Positions 1-9,786 of a stretch of DNA of 33,176 nt are shown here, in pieces. A program made the position numbers and the translations under genes. The notes under the pieces are model-generated. The model ran no database searches, was not told the DNA's origin, and saw only the letters and a list, made by a program, of their open reading frames with translations. The first letter of the stretch is position 1. Each line of letters starts with the position of its first letter. The stretch lies in the NCBI GenBank assembly GCA_025399215.1, contig MU621263.1, positions 4,106 to 37,281 of the forward strand, written 5' to 3'. Origin of the DNA: Globomyces pollinis-pini. Its lineage: Eukaryota; Chytridiomycota; Chytridiomycetes; Rhizophydiales; Globomycetaceae.

Positions 1-410
1 TTTTCAACTTCTGGAAGTACTGGAGCTGGCTTTACAATGTCAACTGAGGAGATTTCAGCAACAACTGGACTTGACTTTTCAGCAGCAGGTGCAATTTTCG
101 ACTCTAAGACTTCTGGTACAGATTCTTGTACAGATTCGCCAGCAGATGTATTATCCAATACCTTGACTGGTGAACTTTCATGCTTGATATCTTTCATCAA
201 TTCATCTAGTTCTTCTTCTGTAGTTTGATTAATATCAGATTGAATATTCTGAGTGGATAATGGTAATGGAGATTCATTTGGTTTCTCATCCAATTGCAAT
301 GTGTCTTGTTTCTTCAACACTGGTTCAGCTAGTGGTACATCTAGCGTGGACACGCTTACACCTTCTTGTTGAAGAGTTTCTTCTGCCTTGATTGTATTTG
401 AGGATTGCAT
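1..410 (-). CDS. N-terminal part of an acidic low-complexity protein, runs off the window
   Basis: An open frame starts at the ATG at 410-408 and stays open to position 1, giving at least 136 residues of the N-terminus; the rest lies outside the window. The visible part is rich in Glu, Ser, Pro, Val and Gln and has no predicted membrane segment or recognised domain. A short acidic patch (TEEELDELMKDIKHE) near residues 65-80 could form a helix. Such sequence is typical of disordered regulatory or coiled-coil leader regions. I do not recognise the family. The start is chosen because it is the first ATG after upstream stops and the reading has coding-like codon use throughout. Confidence 0.7.
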   Translation of the reverse strand, partial: MQSSNTIKAEETLQQEGVSVSTLDVPLAEPVLKKQDTLQLDEKPNESPLPLSTQNIQSDINQTTEEELDELMKDIKHESSPVKVLDNTSAGESVQESVPEVLESKIAPAAEKSSPVVAEISSVDIVKPAPVLPEVE

Positions 411-1100
411 GCGTTAAATTTTAAGGGTAAGATAATGATGTTGCTTTTAAATCAGGGAACTTGACAGAAGAAGCGGTCAATCAACTTCAAACGGACTTTT
501 AATTCAAATGCCTATTTTAGTTGCAATGGTTCATGGTGACCATTCATTCTTTCCAATCAATAAGTAGCGTTACAGTGAATAATTCTTCTTGATCCTGTTT
601 CCACGGATAAGAAATTACTTCATTATGATAATATGACACTATGAAACCTTATGGGTTGTGCGTAACAGACAAATAAGTTCTGTAGACTCAGTTGTGTAAT
701 ATGACTGCAAAATGGTTTAGCCAAAGATTGTTGAATAATACAAGAAAGAATAATTCTTTAATTAGTAGCAACAGTGTCAGTTTTACACTGAAGTGAACTC
801 AAAGCATAACTCTCGTCTTTTTGTAAAAGTCTGTTTCTATATAGCTTTCAACTGGCTGGTACAGCTTAGTATGAATATTCAAATTCACACTAATACCAGA
901 AAAAACACGTCGTCTTCAAGAGCCGTTGACAACTTGTAATCGTGCACAATCAGAAAGATTACAAACAATATCACAGTTTACAATTTGCAATACATGAAGA
1001 ATCATTGAAATTACTTTACAAAGTTATTGGCAGTGGCTTAAGTTGCAATAAACTTGATGCTCGAAGAAAATCTCAAGCCGAATGAGCTCATATCTACATA

Positions 1101-1182
1101 GAGTTCCTATGAACTCGAACACTTTTATGAATGTTCGACAAAGAAATGAACCCTAACTCGAACAGGCCTGTGTTCGAGTTCG
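1101..1182. repeat. Cluster of palindromes built on GAACTCGAACA
   Basis: Several copies of the same word in both orientations lie within about 80 bp. GAGTTC at 1101-1106 pairs with GAACTC at 1111-1116. TCGAACA at 1115-1121 pairs with TGTTCGA at 1132-1138. AACTCGAACA at 1155-1164 pairs perfectly with TGTTCGAGTT at 1171-1180 across a 6-base loop. The arrangement could be a multi-site binding region for a dimeric regulator, the tip of a degenerate transposable element, or a structured transcript. Nothing in the sequence decides between these. Confidence 0.6.
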
Positions 1183-1210
1183 TAGCAGCATTACATTGTA
1201 CTAATTAGTA

Positions 1211-1516
1211 TCAGAAATCAAAATCATCCTCACTGACCGAGCGGTCATAAGAAGAACGAAAGTTATAGATTTTGTATTCATCATTTACAAGAAATTTTCA
1301 ATTTTTTTTTTTTAATTTATAGAACGTGTGGCGTCTAGTATTTAAACGAAGGAAGGCATTAAAATATCCTGATGGCATTTGGTTCCAGATACCATTAAAT
1401 GGGCAAGTATTTTGCTTGTAAATACCACTAAATGACACGCTTCTTCTCTCCGCTAAAGGAGAAAAATCCATTTCAATGTGAAGTGGTGAGGTGGCTAATA
1501 AATATGTTCTTTTCAT
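1211..1516 (-). other. Possible small minus-strand gene with one in-frame TGA
   Basis: From the ATG at 1516-1514 a single frame reads about 72 codons to a TGA at 1300-1298, then continues 28 more codons with coding-like composition (FLVNDEYKIYNF, RSSYDRSVSEDDFDF) to a TGA at 1213-1211. The internal TGA follows directly on a 12-A run. A 24-nt GT-AG stretch (about 1365-1388) inside the frame could be an in-phase micro-intron, but no GT-AG pair removes the TGA. It may be a decayed gene, a wrongly joined model, or chance. If real, its start lies only 15 bp from the start of the neighbouring plus-strand gene. I do not recognise the protein. Confidence 0.25.
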
Positions 1517-1531
1517 TACAGAAACACTCTA

Positions 1532-3098
1532 ATGGATAGTGTATGGGATGTTTTACAAAAGACTTTCACAAAAGCACAACAAACAATCGTTTTAACCGCA
1601 ATTGTTAGTTCCTTAATCACTGTCGGAGGATTGTCCACCTATCAATCGTTTAGACGGCAAAAGACAATTAGAAAGATTAAAAGTGATTTGACTGTCGATT
1701 GGGATAAACAGGAGGAAATAAAATCCTTCAATGGGGATTTAGAAGTAATTGTAAATGAGCAATTATCAAGGAACATAGCTTTCTTGGGAATTGATGGTGT
1801 TAAAGCATTAAGATCCTCATTTGTTGTTGTTGTGGGATTAGGAGGAGTTGGTTCACATGCAGTAAGCAATAGTATAACTCAAAATAGGCCCATATGCTCG
1901 TTCGCGCTGGTGTAGAAAATATTAGATTTATTGATTTTGATCAAGTGTAAGGCCATAGTTCATTTAGTGTTATATATAGTACTCTCTCTTCATTAAATCG
2001 TCACGCTGTTGCTAATCGGGAGGATGTTGGAATCCCAAAAGTTATTGCTATGAAGAACCATTTGTTGAAAATTGTCCCTCATGCCAAAATTGAAGCAAGA
2101 GTCCAAATGTTCGATTTAGAGCACGCTCCCGATCTGCTATCTGGGAATCCCACTTTTGTGTTAGGTAATTGCTACAAATTTATGTTATCTAATTTCTGTG
2201 TTCATTGAATGTTTTATGAACCTATTTCTAATCAACAGATTGCATTGATCATCTGAAAACAAAAGCAGAACTAATCGCTTATTGCTCCAAAAATAATATT
2301 CGTGTCATATCATCGATGGGAGCTGGTGCAAAAGCTGACCCATCACGCATTCAAATTGCAGATATATCAGAAACATTTGAAGATCCATTAGCAAGGTTTT
2401 TCAAATCTTTTATTTAACTGTAGATCCACTCGTGCAGCTCTTCGTAAAATGGGGTGTTCAGCACCAGTTCCAGTTGTTTATTCGACTGAAAAAGCTGGTA
2501 TTGTTAAATTAGTACCACTTGATGAAGAAAAGGTCGAAGAAGCAGACCAATACTCCACCCTACCAACATTTAGATCTAGAATATTACCTGTTCTTGGAAC
2601 TATTCCTGCGTAAGTGGTTCCATCAATTAAGAAATAGGTTGTTTGGAAATGCTATGGCATCCTATGTATTGACAGAATTAGCTGGATTTGAAACGGAACC
2701 TTTGGCAATTAAACGAAACAAGCGAAAAATTCAAGATTTATACAAATCTGTTGTCAAAGCTGAGAGATCAATTTTAGGAGAAGAGTAATTTAATATTTAG
2801 ATATAATTTTGTTAGTTGTCAACTCAAAGTAAATGCTGAAGATGCACATTTTATTTTCGAAGAAGTTTGGAAAAGCCGTAGTGCGATATCAAATGCCGTC
2901 AATGATAAATTAGTATTAACACGTTGGGACAACTCAAAGCCTGCTGACTTTGGTAATTTGGTTTGTATGAGTTTGGGAGAAGCTAAAACCCATTCGAAAG
3001 TTTCAATGGATCAACTTACTGAACATTATAATGCATCTGTTTTAGAATATGTGGAGAGCAGATTCAAATTTGAAAAAGCATTGTTGAATGTACGTTAA
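1532..3098 (+). CDS. TCD: tRNA threonylcarbamoyladenosine dehydratase, Tcd1/Tcd2 type, membrane anchored
   Basis: This E1/ThiF-fold enzyme uses ATP to cyclise t6A to ct6A at position 37 of ANN-decoding tRNAs. Coding exons are 1532-1861, 1888-1946, 1980-2164, 2239-2395, 2424-2609, 2638-2784 and 2816-3098, giving 448 residues. Residues about 18-40 form a hydrophobic segment followed by basic residues, like the N-terminal anchor of the two yeast enzymes at the mitochondrial outer membrane. The nucleotide-binding loop GLGGVGSHA is at about 103-111 and is split by a 26-nt intron; FIDFDQV, LNRHAVA and the CIDHLKTKAEL stretch follow. The C-terminal half matches the family's extension. One intron is 74 nt, long for this window, and one donor is GTTTTT. 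Family assignment is firm; localisation is inferred. Confidence 0.93.
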
Positions 3099-3185
3099 TA
3101 AATGCCATGCTTAATATCCCAAATTGTATAATTGTATATATAATTGATTTCCTCGTGTAAGATTTTCAGTAACCAATTAATCAAA

Positions 3186-3272
3186 ATGAAGGTTACAGTG
3201 AAGTTGAATGAATTGATTACCGTGAATGGCAATCGCGTTCAAAGAAAAGTATATCTGGTGAAAATGGTGTGA
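3186..3272 (+). other. Short upstream ORF (28 codons) before the RBM26/27-like gene
   Basis: A 28-codon frame starting MKVTVKLNELIT and ending in TGA lies in the 207-bp space between the dehydratase stop and the RBM26-like start. It could be an upstream ORF in the leader of the downstream gene. It matches no family I know and may be chance. Confidence 0.25.
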
Positions 3273-3305
3273 ACTGAAAAAAAAAAATTCTTTTAAAAAT
3301 CGACA

Positions 3306-5295
3306 ATGTATTTCAATGATACAGAAACGCTGGAATTAAGAGATTTTTTAGGAATTGAATTAAAATCAATGTAAGATCAATGCACTGCTTCCTTCTCTAT
3401 GTTCTTCCACTTTCAATCTGATCTCGGACTTTTTTAACAATTATAGTTGTGATGCTGATCCAGTGGTATTAACAGATTATATCTTGGCATTATTAAAGCA
3501 TGATAAACCAGTAGAAGATCTCAAAAAATTATTCATTGAACAACTAGATGATTTTCTTGGAGAAGGGCGTAATTATTACAATATTGATATTTTCATAGAA
3601 ACAATTCCTTTTGTAGATTTATTGTTCAATCATATTTTATCTAAGCAATCTGTTCCAAGTATGTCAAATCACCATATGGAAGAAGATATGTCTGACGAGG
3701 AGAACAAAGATCGCAATTTCAAACATCGTCGATCCGATAGATATAGTGACAGTATAGATGAACAGAAAGATAGATCGAGCAGAGATTTCAATCGAAGAGA
3801 TAGAGATTACAGCAGGCGAGATCGTGATTACGAACGAGACAGAAGTTATGACCGCGACTATGATGATCGAAGAGACCGTGATGATCGAAGAGATCGTAGA
3901 GATAGAAAACCGATCCGAAGTGGTAAAAAATGCTTTGCCTATGAAGGTATCAACTTTTGATTTTAATCAAGTAGAACGTGGTTATTGCTCCAGAGGAGAT
4001 CGATGTCCCTATGAACATGGAAATCAAACAAATGAAAATTCTCAATACGATCCTTTTAACCCTGATATTGATAGAAACGATCGTCAGAATCAATCAGATA
4101 GATATAGTCGAGGTGGCCATCGCTCAAGAGGTGGTAGAACCGGTCGAGGAGGAGCGTCTGGGTTTGGATCAAAGTACGGGGGCGATATCAATCAAAAATC
4201 ACCTTCGCTTATCGTGGATAAAATACCAGATGAATCTTGTAACATAAATGCTGTCAATGAATATTTCAAACAATTTGGTACGTTGGTGAATGTCAAGGTT
4301 GACCCCACCCAACAAAAAGCAGTTCTTGAATTCAGCTCGCATGAGGAAGCTAAAACTTGCATTTCTTCTCCTGAGCCTATCTTTGGTAATCGATTTGTCA
4401 AAATATATTGGAAACCGATAGAACAGGCTCAACCATTCGTCCCGAAATCAGCACCAGTTAAGCTTTCACAGGAAGAGCTTAATGCAAACCTTGCTAGAGC
4501 TTTAGAAAAGAAAAGGCTAGCTCAAGCACTTCAAACAGAAAAAGAACAAAAGCTACAAGAACTTGCAAAACATAAAGCCATATTGCTCTCAAAACAGATG
4601 AACGAGCAGCAAAATGTTTTGGAAAAGCTAAAGAATGATAAACTGACAATGGCTGAAAGATCAATGTTGATGAAATGTCTTGATACATTGCAAAGATCTA
4701 TAAAATCCTTGATGGAGACTGTTCCTATCAAACCTCAGAAAGCTGTAGCAAACCATATATCTGAAAGGCAGTTTGTATTGCCAGCAGATTCAATGGAAGT
4801 TGACGAGACTGAAGCTGCCTATAGTGCAAGGATGGCATATCAAACTCTTCGTAATAAGGTAAAGATTTTTATGAACTATTCGTTTTTTCTTCCTAACATA
4901 TATTTGAAATGGTAAACTAACATTAAGGTGGAAGCATTAGGCCCTAACGTTGATCCCGCAGTCCTGGCAGAAATGGAACAATTGAAGGCAAATGTAAGAT
5001 TATTCTAATGTTTTAATAGTTGTAGATGGAAGGTTCAAACCCCCGTAATTTTAAGTTGGATAATCGTCCAAAATCTTTCAAACTATTGATTACATCAGTT
5101 CAACAGCATCCGATTGCTGAAGAGCACTATAAGAGAATGTCTGGTTTTCAAAGTTTAATACAGTCTGGAAACGAGTTATTTGTTCATTTTGCAACACGCA
5201 GAGAGGCTGAACAGGTATGAACTCCAGTAAACTAACCTTAGGCCTTTTCCACCATACCAGACAGTTTCACAAGTATTCAATGGTGTACCAAGTAA
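3306..5295 (+). CDS. RBM26: RBM26/RBM27-like RNA-binding protein (PWI-like, CCCH, RRM)
   Basis: Homologue of RBM26/27, nuclear proteins that animals use in polyadenylated RNA surveillance. Exons 3306-3370, 3447-3946, 3975-4858, 4928-4993, 5026-5214, 5242-5295 give 585 residues. The N-terminal PWI-like region contains CDADPVVLTDYILALLKHDK (about 22-41), very close to the animal start. An Arg/Asp-rich tract (about 115-180) precedes a CCCH finger, KCFAYEERGYCSRGDRCPYEH, with spacing C-x8-C-x5-C-x3-H, split by a 28-nt intron. An RG-rich patch, an RRM (about 263-333), a Lys/Gln/Glu coiled coil (about 350-450) and a second degenerate RRM-like end (REAEQAFSTIPDSF) follow. First and fourth introns are 76 and 69 nt. 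The domain order makes the assignment secure; the role in this organism is inferred. Confidence 0.92.
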
Positions 5296-5396
5296 CTAAA
5301 TGTATTGTATATGATCGTATGCATCAATTATAGCCCATATATAGCAATAAAAAAATATTAACCGTTTGATGTTGAGACAAATTTTTATCTTTTGAA

Positions 5397-5842
5397 ATGG
5401 GAAGATATTGGCAATTGTTCAAGAAGCCTTTTTTAAACGGAAGGGGGTTCAGTACTGGAACTAACGAAAATGCAGTCAATTCTGCAATGGTTTATGCTGC
5501 TGGTGGATACTTTGCCATCATTAATGTAGCTTCTATTGGGTTATTTTGGTATGATAAACATCAAGCTACTAGCAGAGGCTGGAGAGTGCCAGAGAAGCAG
5601 TTACAATTCAGTGCATTGCTAGGAGGGTAAGTAATAGCCATTGACTAACATTCAGATGGATTGGAGGATTATGGGCAATGAAGCAATTTAAACATAAAAC
5701 TGTAAAGCAAGAATTTAGAACTCCTTACTTTATTTGTACTGGTATCAATATTGCAGCAATCGTTGGATTGGGTGCTGCTATGGCCAGTCCTGCTTCACGC
5801 AATCGTATTCAATCTTTGGTTAAAACTCAATTAAAGATGTAG
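5397..5842 (+). CDS. DUF1294 membrane protein with mitochondrial-type leader
   Basis: A 138-residue protein from exons 5397-5626 and 5656-5842 (29-nt intron). The N-terminus (MGRYWQLFKKPFLNGRGFSTGT) is basic and lacks acidic residues; its RGFST resembles a presequence cleavage site and recurs in the frataxin gene of this window. Next come three or four hydrophobic segments with the DUF1294 signature: a helix ending NVASIGLFWYDKHQA, the RVPEKQLQFSALLGG-WIGGLWAM stretch across the intron, and FRTPYFICTGINIA. The family's biochemical function is unknown. A mitochondrial inner-membrane location is inferred from the leader. An AATAAA lies at 5859-5864 just after the stop. Confidence 0.85.
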
Positions 5843-5974
5843 TAGATATCAAGAACGAAATAAATGCTTATCTATTCATTATACCAGTGTTCAATACATT
5901 CAACTGTTTAGCCATTATCGTGTCTATATTGAAGAAATGATAAAGAATTCAAAGAGTATATTTAACATGTTGAT

Positions 5975-6697
5975 TCACATTGTAACTGTCATTCCTAGAT
6001 TTTCCATCAATGACTCCTCTGCTTCAGTCACTTCAATCTATATAATCAATGCTATTAAATCCATACATCTCTCACTCTTTTGACAACTTTTTTCAAACTA
6101 TTAGACGGATTAAAAATTAGCTGAATTCACCTGCTTTCTGAAAATTCACCTGATGGTTTGTTAGAAATGGTGCACATACCTGCAATAATCAACTCGTCCA
6201 AAATTGAGTATGCCTTACAAATGTTAGATCAATAAGAATACCTTGACCATCCTGTAAATATCAATATTGAACTGTTAATTACCCAAATAATACATCCAAC
6301 TCTGTTACATTTCCAAAACCTACGTTGTAAATATACATATAAAGGGTACAAGTATCTAATGCTTGAACAAATCTATGAATAATCTCTAATGCCACTAAAT
6401 TGGATTAGAAAACCATTAGCTGATTCTCACATAATTCATTATCCACTGCATCAATTGAGACACAGAAATATAGAGAGGCATAGCGACGATAGACGACCTT
6501 TGTATCTTTGTATTCCAGAAATGAGGATAATCTGGATGATCTGGGTAGTACTTGTTGAATTACATCCGATACTACTTTGGTCTTCTCCTGCAAAGATACG
6601 GTCCTATACCATCTCCTTAGCCGTATCTTTCCAAGCTTGCTAAACACTATAATCCAATTAATCTCGTGAATCGTTAAAAGTAAATCCATCATACCAT
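5975..6697 (-). CDS. AP1S1: AP-1 clathrin adaptor small subunit (sigma-1), nine exons
   Basis: Small subunit of the AP-1 complex, which sorts cargo into clathrin vesicles at the trans-Golgi and endosomes. Nine coding exons on the minus strand: 6697-6695 (the ATG alone), 6662-6431, 6394-6350, 6319-6283, 6251-6242 (10 nt), 6213-6180, 6149-6131 (19 nt), 6097-6067, 6037-5975. Joined, they give 157 residues, the usual sigma-1 length, with no gap against the family: WIIVFSKLGKIRLRRWY, SFLEYKDTKVVYRRYASLYF, DNELLALEIIHRFVQALD, ELDVLFGMVKAYSILDELI, TEAEESLMENLGM. The SFLE and YRRYASLYF words point to sigma-1 rather than sigma-2. All eight introns are 28-36 nt. Scanning for ORFs shows only the second exon. 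Identity is secure; the exact exon edges follow GT-AG and phase. Confidence 0.93.
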
Positions 6698-7035
6698 TTC
6701 AGGGTTTCCAGTAAAAAATTACATGTTCAATTTTAAAAGCTTACTATCACTCATGGAATATATTTTACCAAAATCATGGATATAGTAGGAAGATCCTTAG
6801 GATGATTCCATCGGTACTGGACTCGTTTGTTTGGTAAAAGTATTTACGCATCCCATTATTAACCTTACTTTATGTACCATACATTCACAAATAACCTTAT
6901 CATTTAGCGAATAAGTACGTATGGTGTACAAAACTCGCATATGCTGTTCTAAACAATTGCATTGTCTTACGTGTTTACATATCAATCGATTTCCCACCCC
7001 AACAATTACTCAAAATCTCTGCTAATTAAGATACT
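6698..7035. other. 338-bp divergent promoter region
   Basis: This space separates the AP-1 sigma start (minus) from the GYPQGQ-repeat gene start (plus), so it must hold both promoters. I see no RNA gene, no repeat and no persuasive open frame in it. Confidence 0.5.
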
Positions 7036-8608
7036 ATGGATCCCAATAATAATTCACAGTCTCCAAATAATGGCATGATTCCACCCGCTTACTCAAGTCC
7101 CACTCAAGGTTTACTTATACACATATAACATTAGGATATCCTCAGGGACAACATCAACAGATGCAAGGATACCCTCAGGGACAACCACAACAAATGATGC
7201 AAGGATACCCTCAGGGACAACCACAACAGATGATGCAAGGATATCCTCAGGGACAACCACAACCGATGATGCAAGGATATCCTCAGGGACAACCACAACA
7301 GATGATGCAAGGATATCCTCAGGGACAACCACAACAGATGATACAAGGATATCCACAGGGACAACCACAACAGATGGTGCAAGGATATCCTCAAGGACAA
7401 CCACAACAAACGGGATATAATCCGGTGCAAGGATATCCTCAAGGACAACCACAACAAACGGGATATAATCCTGGGTATCAACATGGTGGAGACCAAAAAC
7501 CCGGCCAAGTGTATCCTCTTCCACAAGCCATGCCCCAGCAACCATCAGAAAAGACTGCACTATTACAACAAGGGATAGTACAATATACGCCAGATCCCAA
7601 TCAAGGACCACCACCACAATATCAAGCTATTCCAAACATGGAAGGGGCAGCCCAATGCCCCATTCTATTTGACTACACAGTCATTCCCGATGGAAATCTA
7701 TTGTAATTAGTAGTGATTGTAACATTGCAGGTTTCCACAGAACTGTCCACCGATTGATAAACCATCCACGGTGAAATGTAATATCAATGGGAGTGGAAAT
7801 ATTGAGACCTATGAGCCTGCTCTTGATTCTGATGTAAACTGAAGTATTAACGTATTATCCAGACTGATGAGTTGTGGAAGTTCTTTATGTCACATTTAAG
7901 CCCTCCCAAAGTCACCATTCAAGTTAATGGTACAAATGCACTATCACTTAATCCGTACAGGCCATCATCAAGAAACTCGTACCAGAACTGTTGTTCGTGA
8001 TGGACAGTCACATATGGAAACATATCAGGAATCCGTTCAAGATTTTAACTTTACCTTCGATATTTCTCCCTTTGTATCTCCATTATGGGCACGTATAGCA
8101 TGTGTTCCTATCCCTGGACAGCCACCCAAAACATACAAGGACACACTGGCTGAATATGCAACTTCAAAAAACAAATTGAAAGAGTATGTCTGATAAAACT
8201 GATTTTAGAATCCATCTTGAAAAGCAAGCCAATTGGGATTACGGACAAATATCCAATATGATTGTCGGTTGTGTCCGAGCAACTGGTTATCCTCACAGTA
8301 TTATTGTCACGTATCCCACCACTGGAAATAAAGTCCACGTATACGCAAGTGGTGGGGTAAGTCAATTAGCGCACAACAATTGCGTTAAATGCCTATGTGT
8401 CGTTACCTGTTTATGTATCATCTTTTTCCCAATGTACTACATGGCTAGTAATGATAAATATTTTAATGGTTTAGGGAAGAAAACATCCAACAAGATAATT
8501 TGTGATTATTCAATCAACTTATCTCCAATGGAATTTTATGCGCGTAATTACTATAACATTCAACATCACGTTCGAAGACGAACTTTTGGTCTCGTCGCAC
8601 TTTGCTAG
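7036..8608 (+). CDS. GYPQGQ-repeat membrane protein, conserved-hypothetical type
   Basis: Exons 7036-7108, 7135-7702, 7731-7833, 7863-7929, 7961-8183 and 8209-8608 give 477 residues. After a short leader come nine [16 protein letters not shown] repeats (residues about 25-140), then a Pro/Gln linker. The C-terminal domain begins with [13 protein letters not shown] and contains [31 protein letters not shown] and a hydrophobic Cys-rich helix ([20 protein letters not shown], about 400-420), probably a membrane segment. It resembles uncharacterised proteins I recall from other fungi and protists, but I cannot name a function. Introns are 25-31 nt. The repeats resemble proline/glutamine-rich tails used for flexible or adhesive contacts. 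AATAAA overlaps the end of the gene (8609-8614), 28 bp before the convergent neighbour. Confidence 0.8.
7135..7490 (+). repeat. Coding minisatellite, nine units of about 36 bp
   Basis: Nine in-frame units encode [12 protein letters not shown] and variants; the first is 33 bp, six are 36 bp, and the last two are longer and end TGYNP. Units differ mostly at third codon positions and in the MM/MI/MV/PM dipeptide. The array starts exactly at the acceptor of the 26-nt first intron. The antisense strand is also open over the array, which is a by-product of the repeat. Confidence 0.95.
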
Positions 8609-8636
8609 AATAAAGAAGTGATACTAAGCATATATA

Positions 8637-9667
8637 TTAGATTAACGGTTTTCTAAACTTTCCCTGTAACCAATTTCGATACATTTTAACCTTCTTTAAC
8701 CGATTTACAATCAATCGTTTATCAGCTGCATTTTGAATTATTTCAAATTTAAAAAACATCTTTTCTAATTCTTCATTCGTAAAGAAGTACACACGAGTCC
8801 CATCACCTCTGCAATAGAAATTATCCTCCAATAGTCGATTTTTTTTCATACGAACTTGAGCTAAATCGTATCGACCATAGTCACGAAATAGTAATAATCC
8901 TCCTGGTTTAAGCATTTTAAATATGTTCTCTGCTGCAGTTTCCCAATCTCTTGGATGTATGGCTGATAAAACAAAAACACAAATACAAACGTCCAATGTT
9001 CCTAATTCAATATCTGCTGGTATATTTGGATTTGTAATATCTAGTATGAGGATTCATCAAATTAACTCACCAAACACTAATGCTTTGCAACGAGTTGTAT
9101 CGTATAATTCATTACTCTGATTTTTGTAAGAAAAATGATTTAATTACCTTGACAACATCTACTGCTTCAGAAGAATAATCGCATGCATATGCAAAGACAT
9201 TTGCGTCGTTTGCTTGCTCAAGAAAGGGAAAAACTAAAAGTCAACCACAATGTTCAAACCAGTGTTTCCAGCACCACAACCAATTTCACATATCTTGAAC
9301 ACTTCTTTTGAATTTCTAGGTAAATTTTCAAATAATTCAGGAAATTCAATTTTTAACCATTGTCTATTATCAATCATTGAAATATCAAACCTATCCTTGA
9401 AGAACTTGTTTGTATTCTTTGCATAGAATTGATTCCAATAGTTTGCAGGATTTGTGTCGTAACTTTCTCTCTGTTCATCAGATACTTTGAATTCAGTTTG
9501 AGTTTTGATTTTTTCCAATACTTCTTGTTCCATTTCTTCATCAAATTCTACATTGTCCCTTTGGAAATGAATGAATGAATGCTATACCATGCATTATGTT
9601 CGAAAACATCTTGCTCATCATCCAAAGTTCTCGTCCCAAAATCAGCTAAACTGGAACCTTTTTCCAT
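8637..9667 (-). CDS. METTL2: tRNA N3-methylcytidine methyltransferase (METTL2/METTL8/Abp140 family)
   Basis: SAM-dependent enzyme that makes m3C32 in the anticodon loop of tRNAs. Exons 9667-9588, 9558-9260, 9233-9148, 9116-9071 and 9040-8637 give 304 residues. The start region FGTRTLDDEQDVFEHNAWDN is characteristic of METTL2, with the Trp codon split by a 29-nt intron. NPANYWNQFY, FKDRFD, the SAM loop EIGCGAGNT (about 118-126), CDYSSEAVDVV, FVLSAIHP, LKPGGLLLFRDYGRYD (to about 229) and YCRGDGTRVYFFT follow in family order. Length is close to the minimal form; there is no extra N-terminal actin-binding domain as in yeast Abp140. Introns are 26-31 nt. The stop lies 28 bp from the convergent gene's stop, so the two 3' ends must overlap or nearly so. 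Confidence 0.94.
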
Positions 9668-9786
9668 TGAAGTAGGTTAAAAAAGTGTAAAAACATCCAT
9701 TGACATTTTACTCAAAGTACATTAAACTCAAGAGACACACAAGATAGTAAAGAAAATCCAATTTATTGAATCTATCAACGAGCACA

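Larger units (their letters stand above)
411..1531. other. Gene-poor 1.1-kb stretch between divergent genes
   Basis: No confident gene is visible between the minus-strand start at 410 and the plus-strand start at 1532. The interval holds a cluster of inverted repeats built on GAACTCGAACA (1101-1182), a 12-T run (1302-1313), and a coding-like minus-strand segment (1211-1516), each described separately. The remainder (about 420-1100) is AT-rich with frequent stops in all frames and shows no tRNA or other RNA gene that I can recognise. Because introns here can be under 30 nt, a short multi-exon gene could still be hidden. Confidence 0.5.

Noticed and set aside
1862..2815. Apparent frameshifts and in-frame stops suggesting a pseudogene of the tRNA dehydratase
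   Set aside because: Every break is removed by a GT-AG intron and the joined protein keeps family spacing. The same holds for AP-1 sigma, RAD54, alpha-actinin and others.
6389..6643. Plus-strand open frame of 84 codons over the AP-1 sigma gene
   Set aside because: It is the shadow of AP-1 sigma exon 2 on the opposite strand, which has a strong family match.
7135..7490. Regularly repeated units that could suggest a CRISPR array
   Set aside because: There are no spacers: the 36-bp units are directly adjacent and encode an in-frame peptide repeat in an intron-containing eukaryotic gene.
7111..7617. Long minus-strand open frame (168 codons) with [15 protein letters not shown] repeats
   Set aside because: It is the antisense image of the GYPQGQ repeat array. 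The repeat keeps all frames open, the composition is not protein-like, and the plus strand joins to a well-formed downstream domain.
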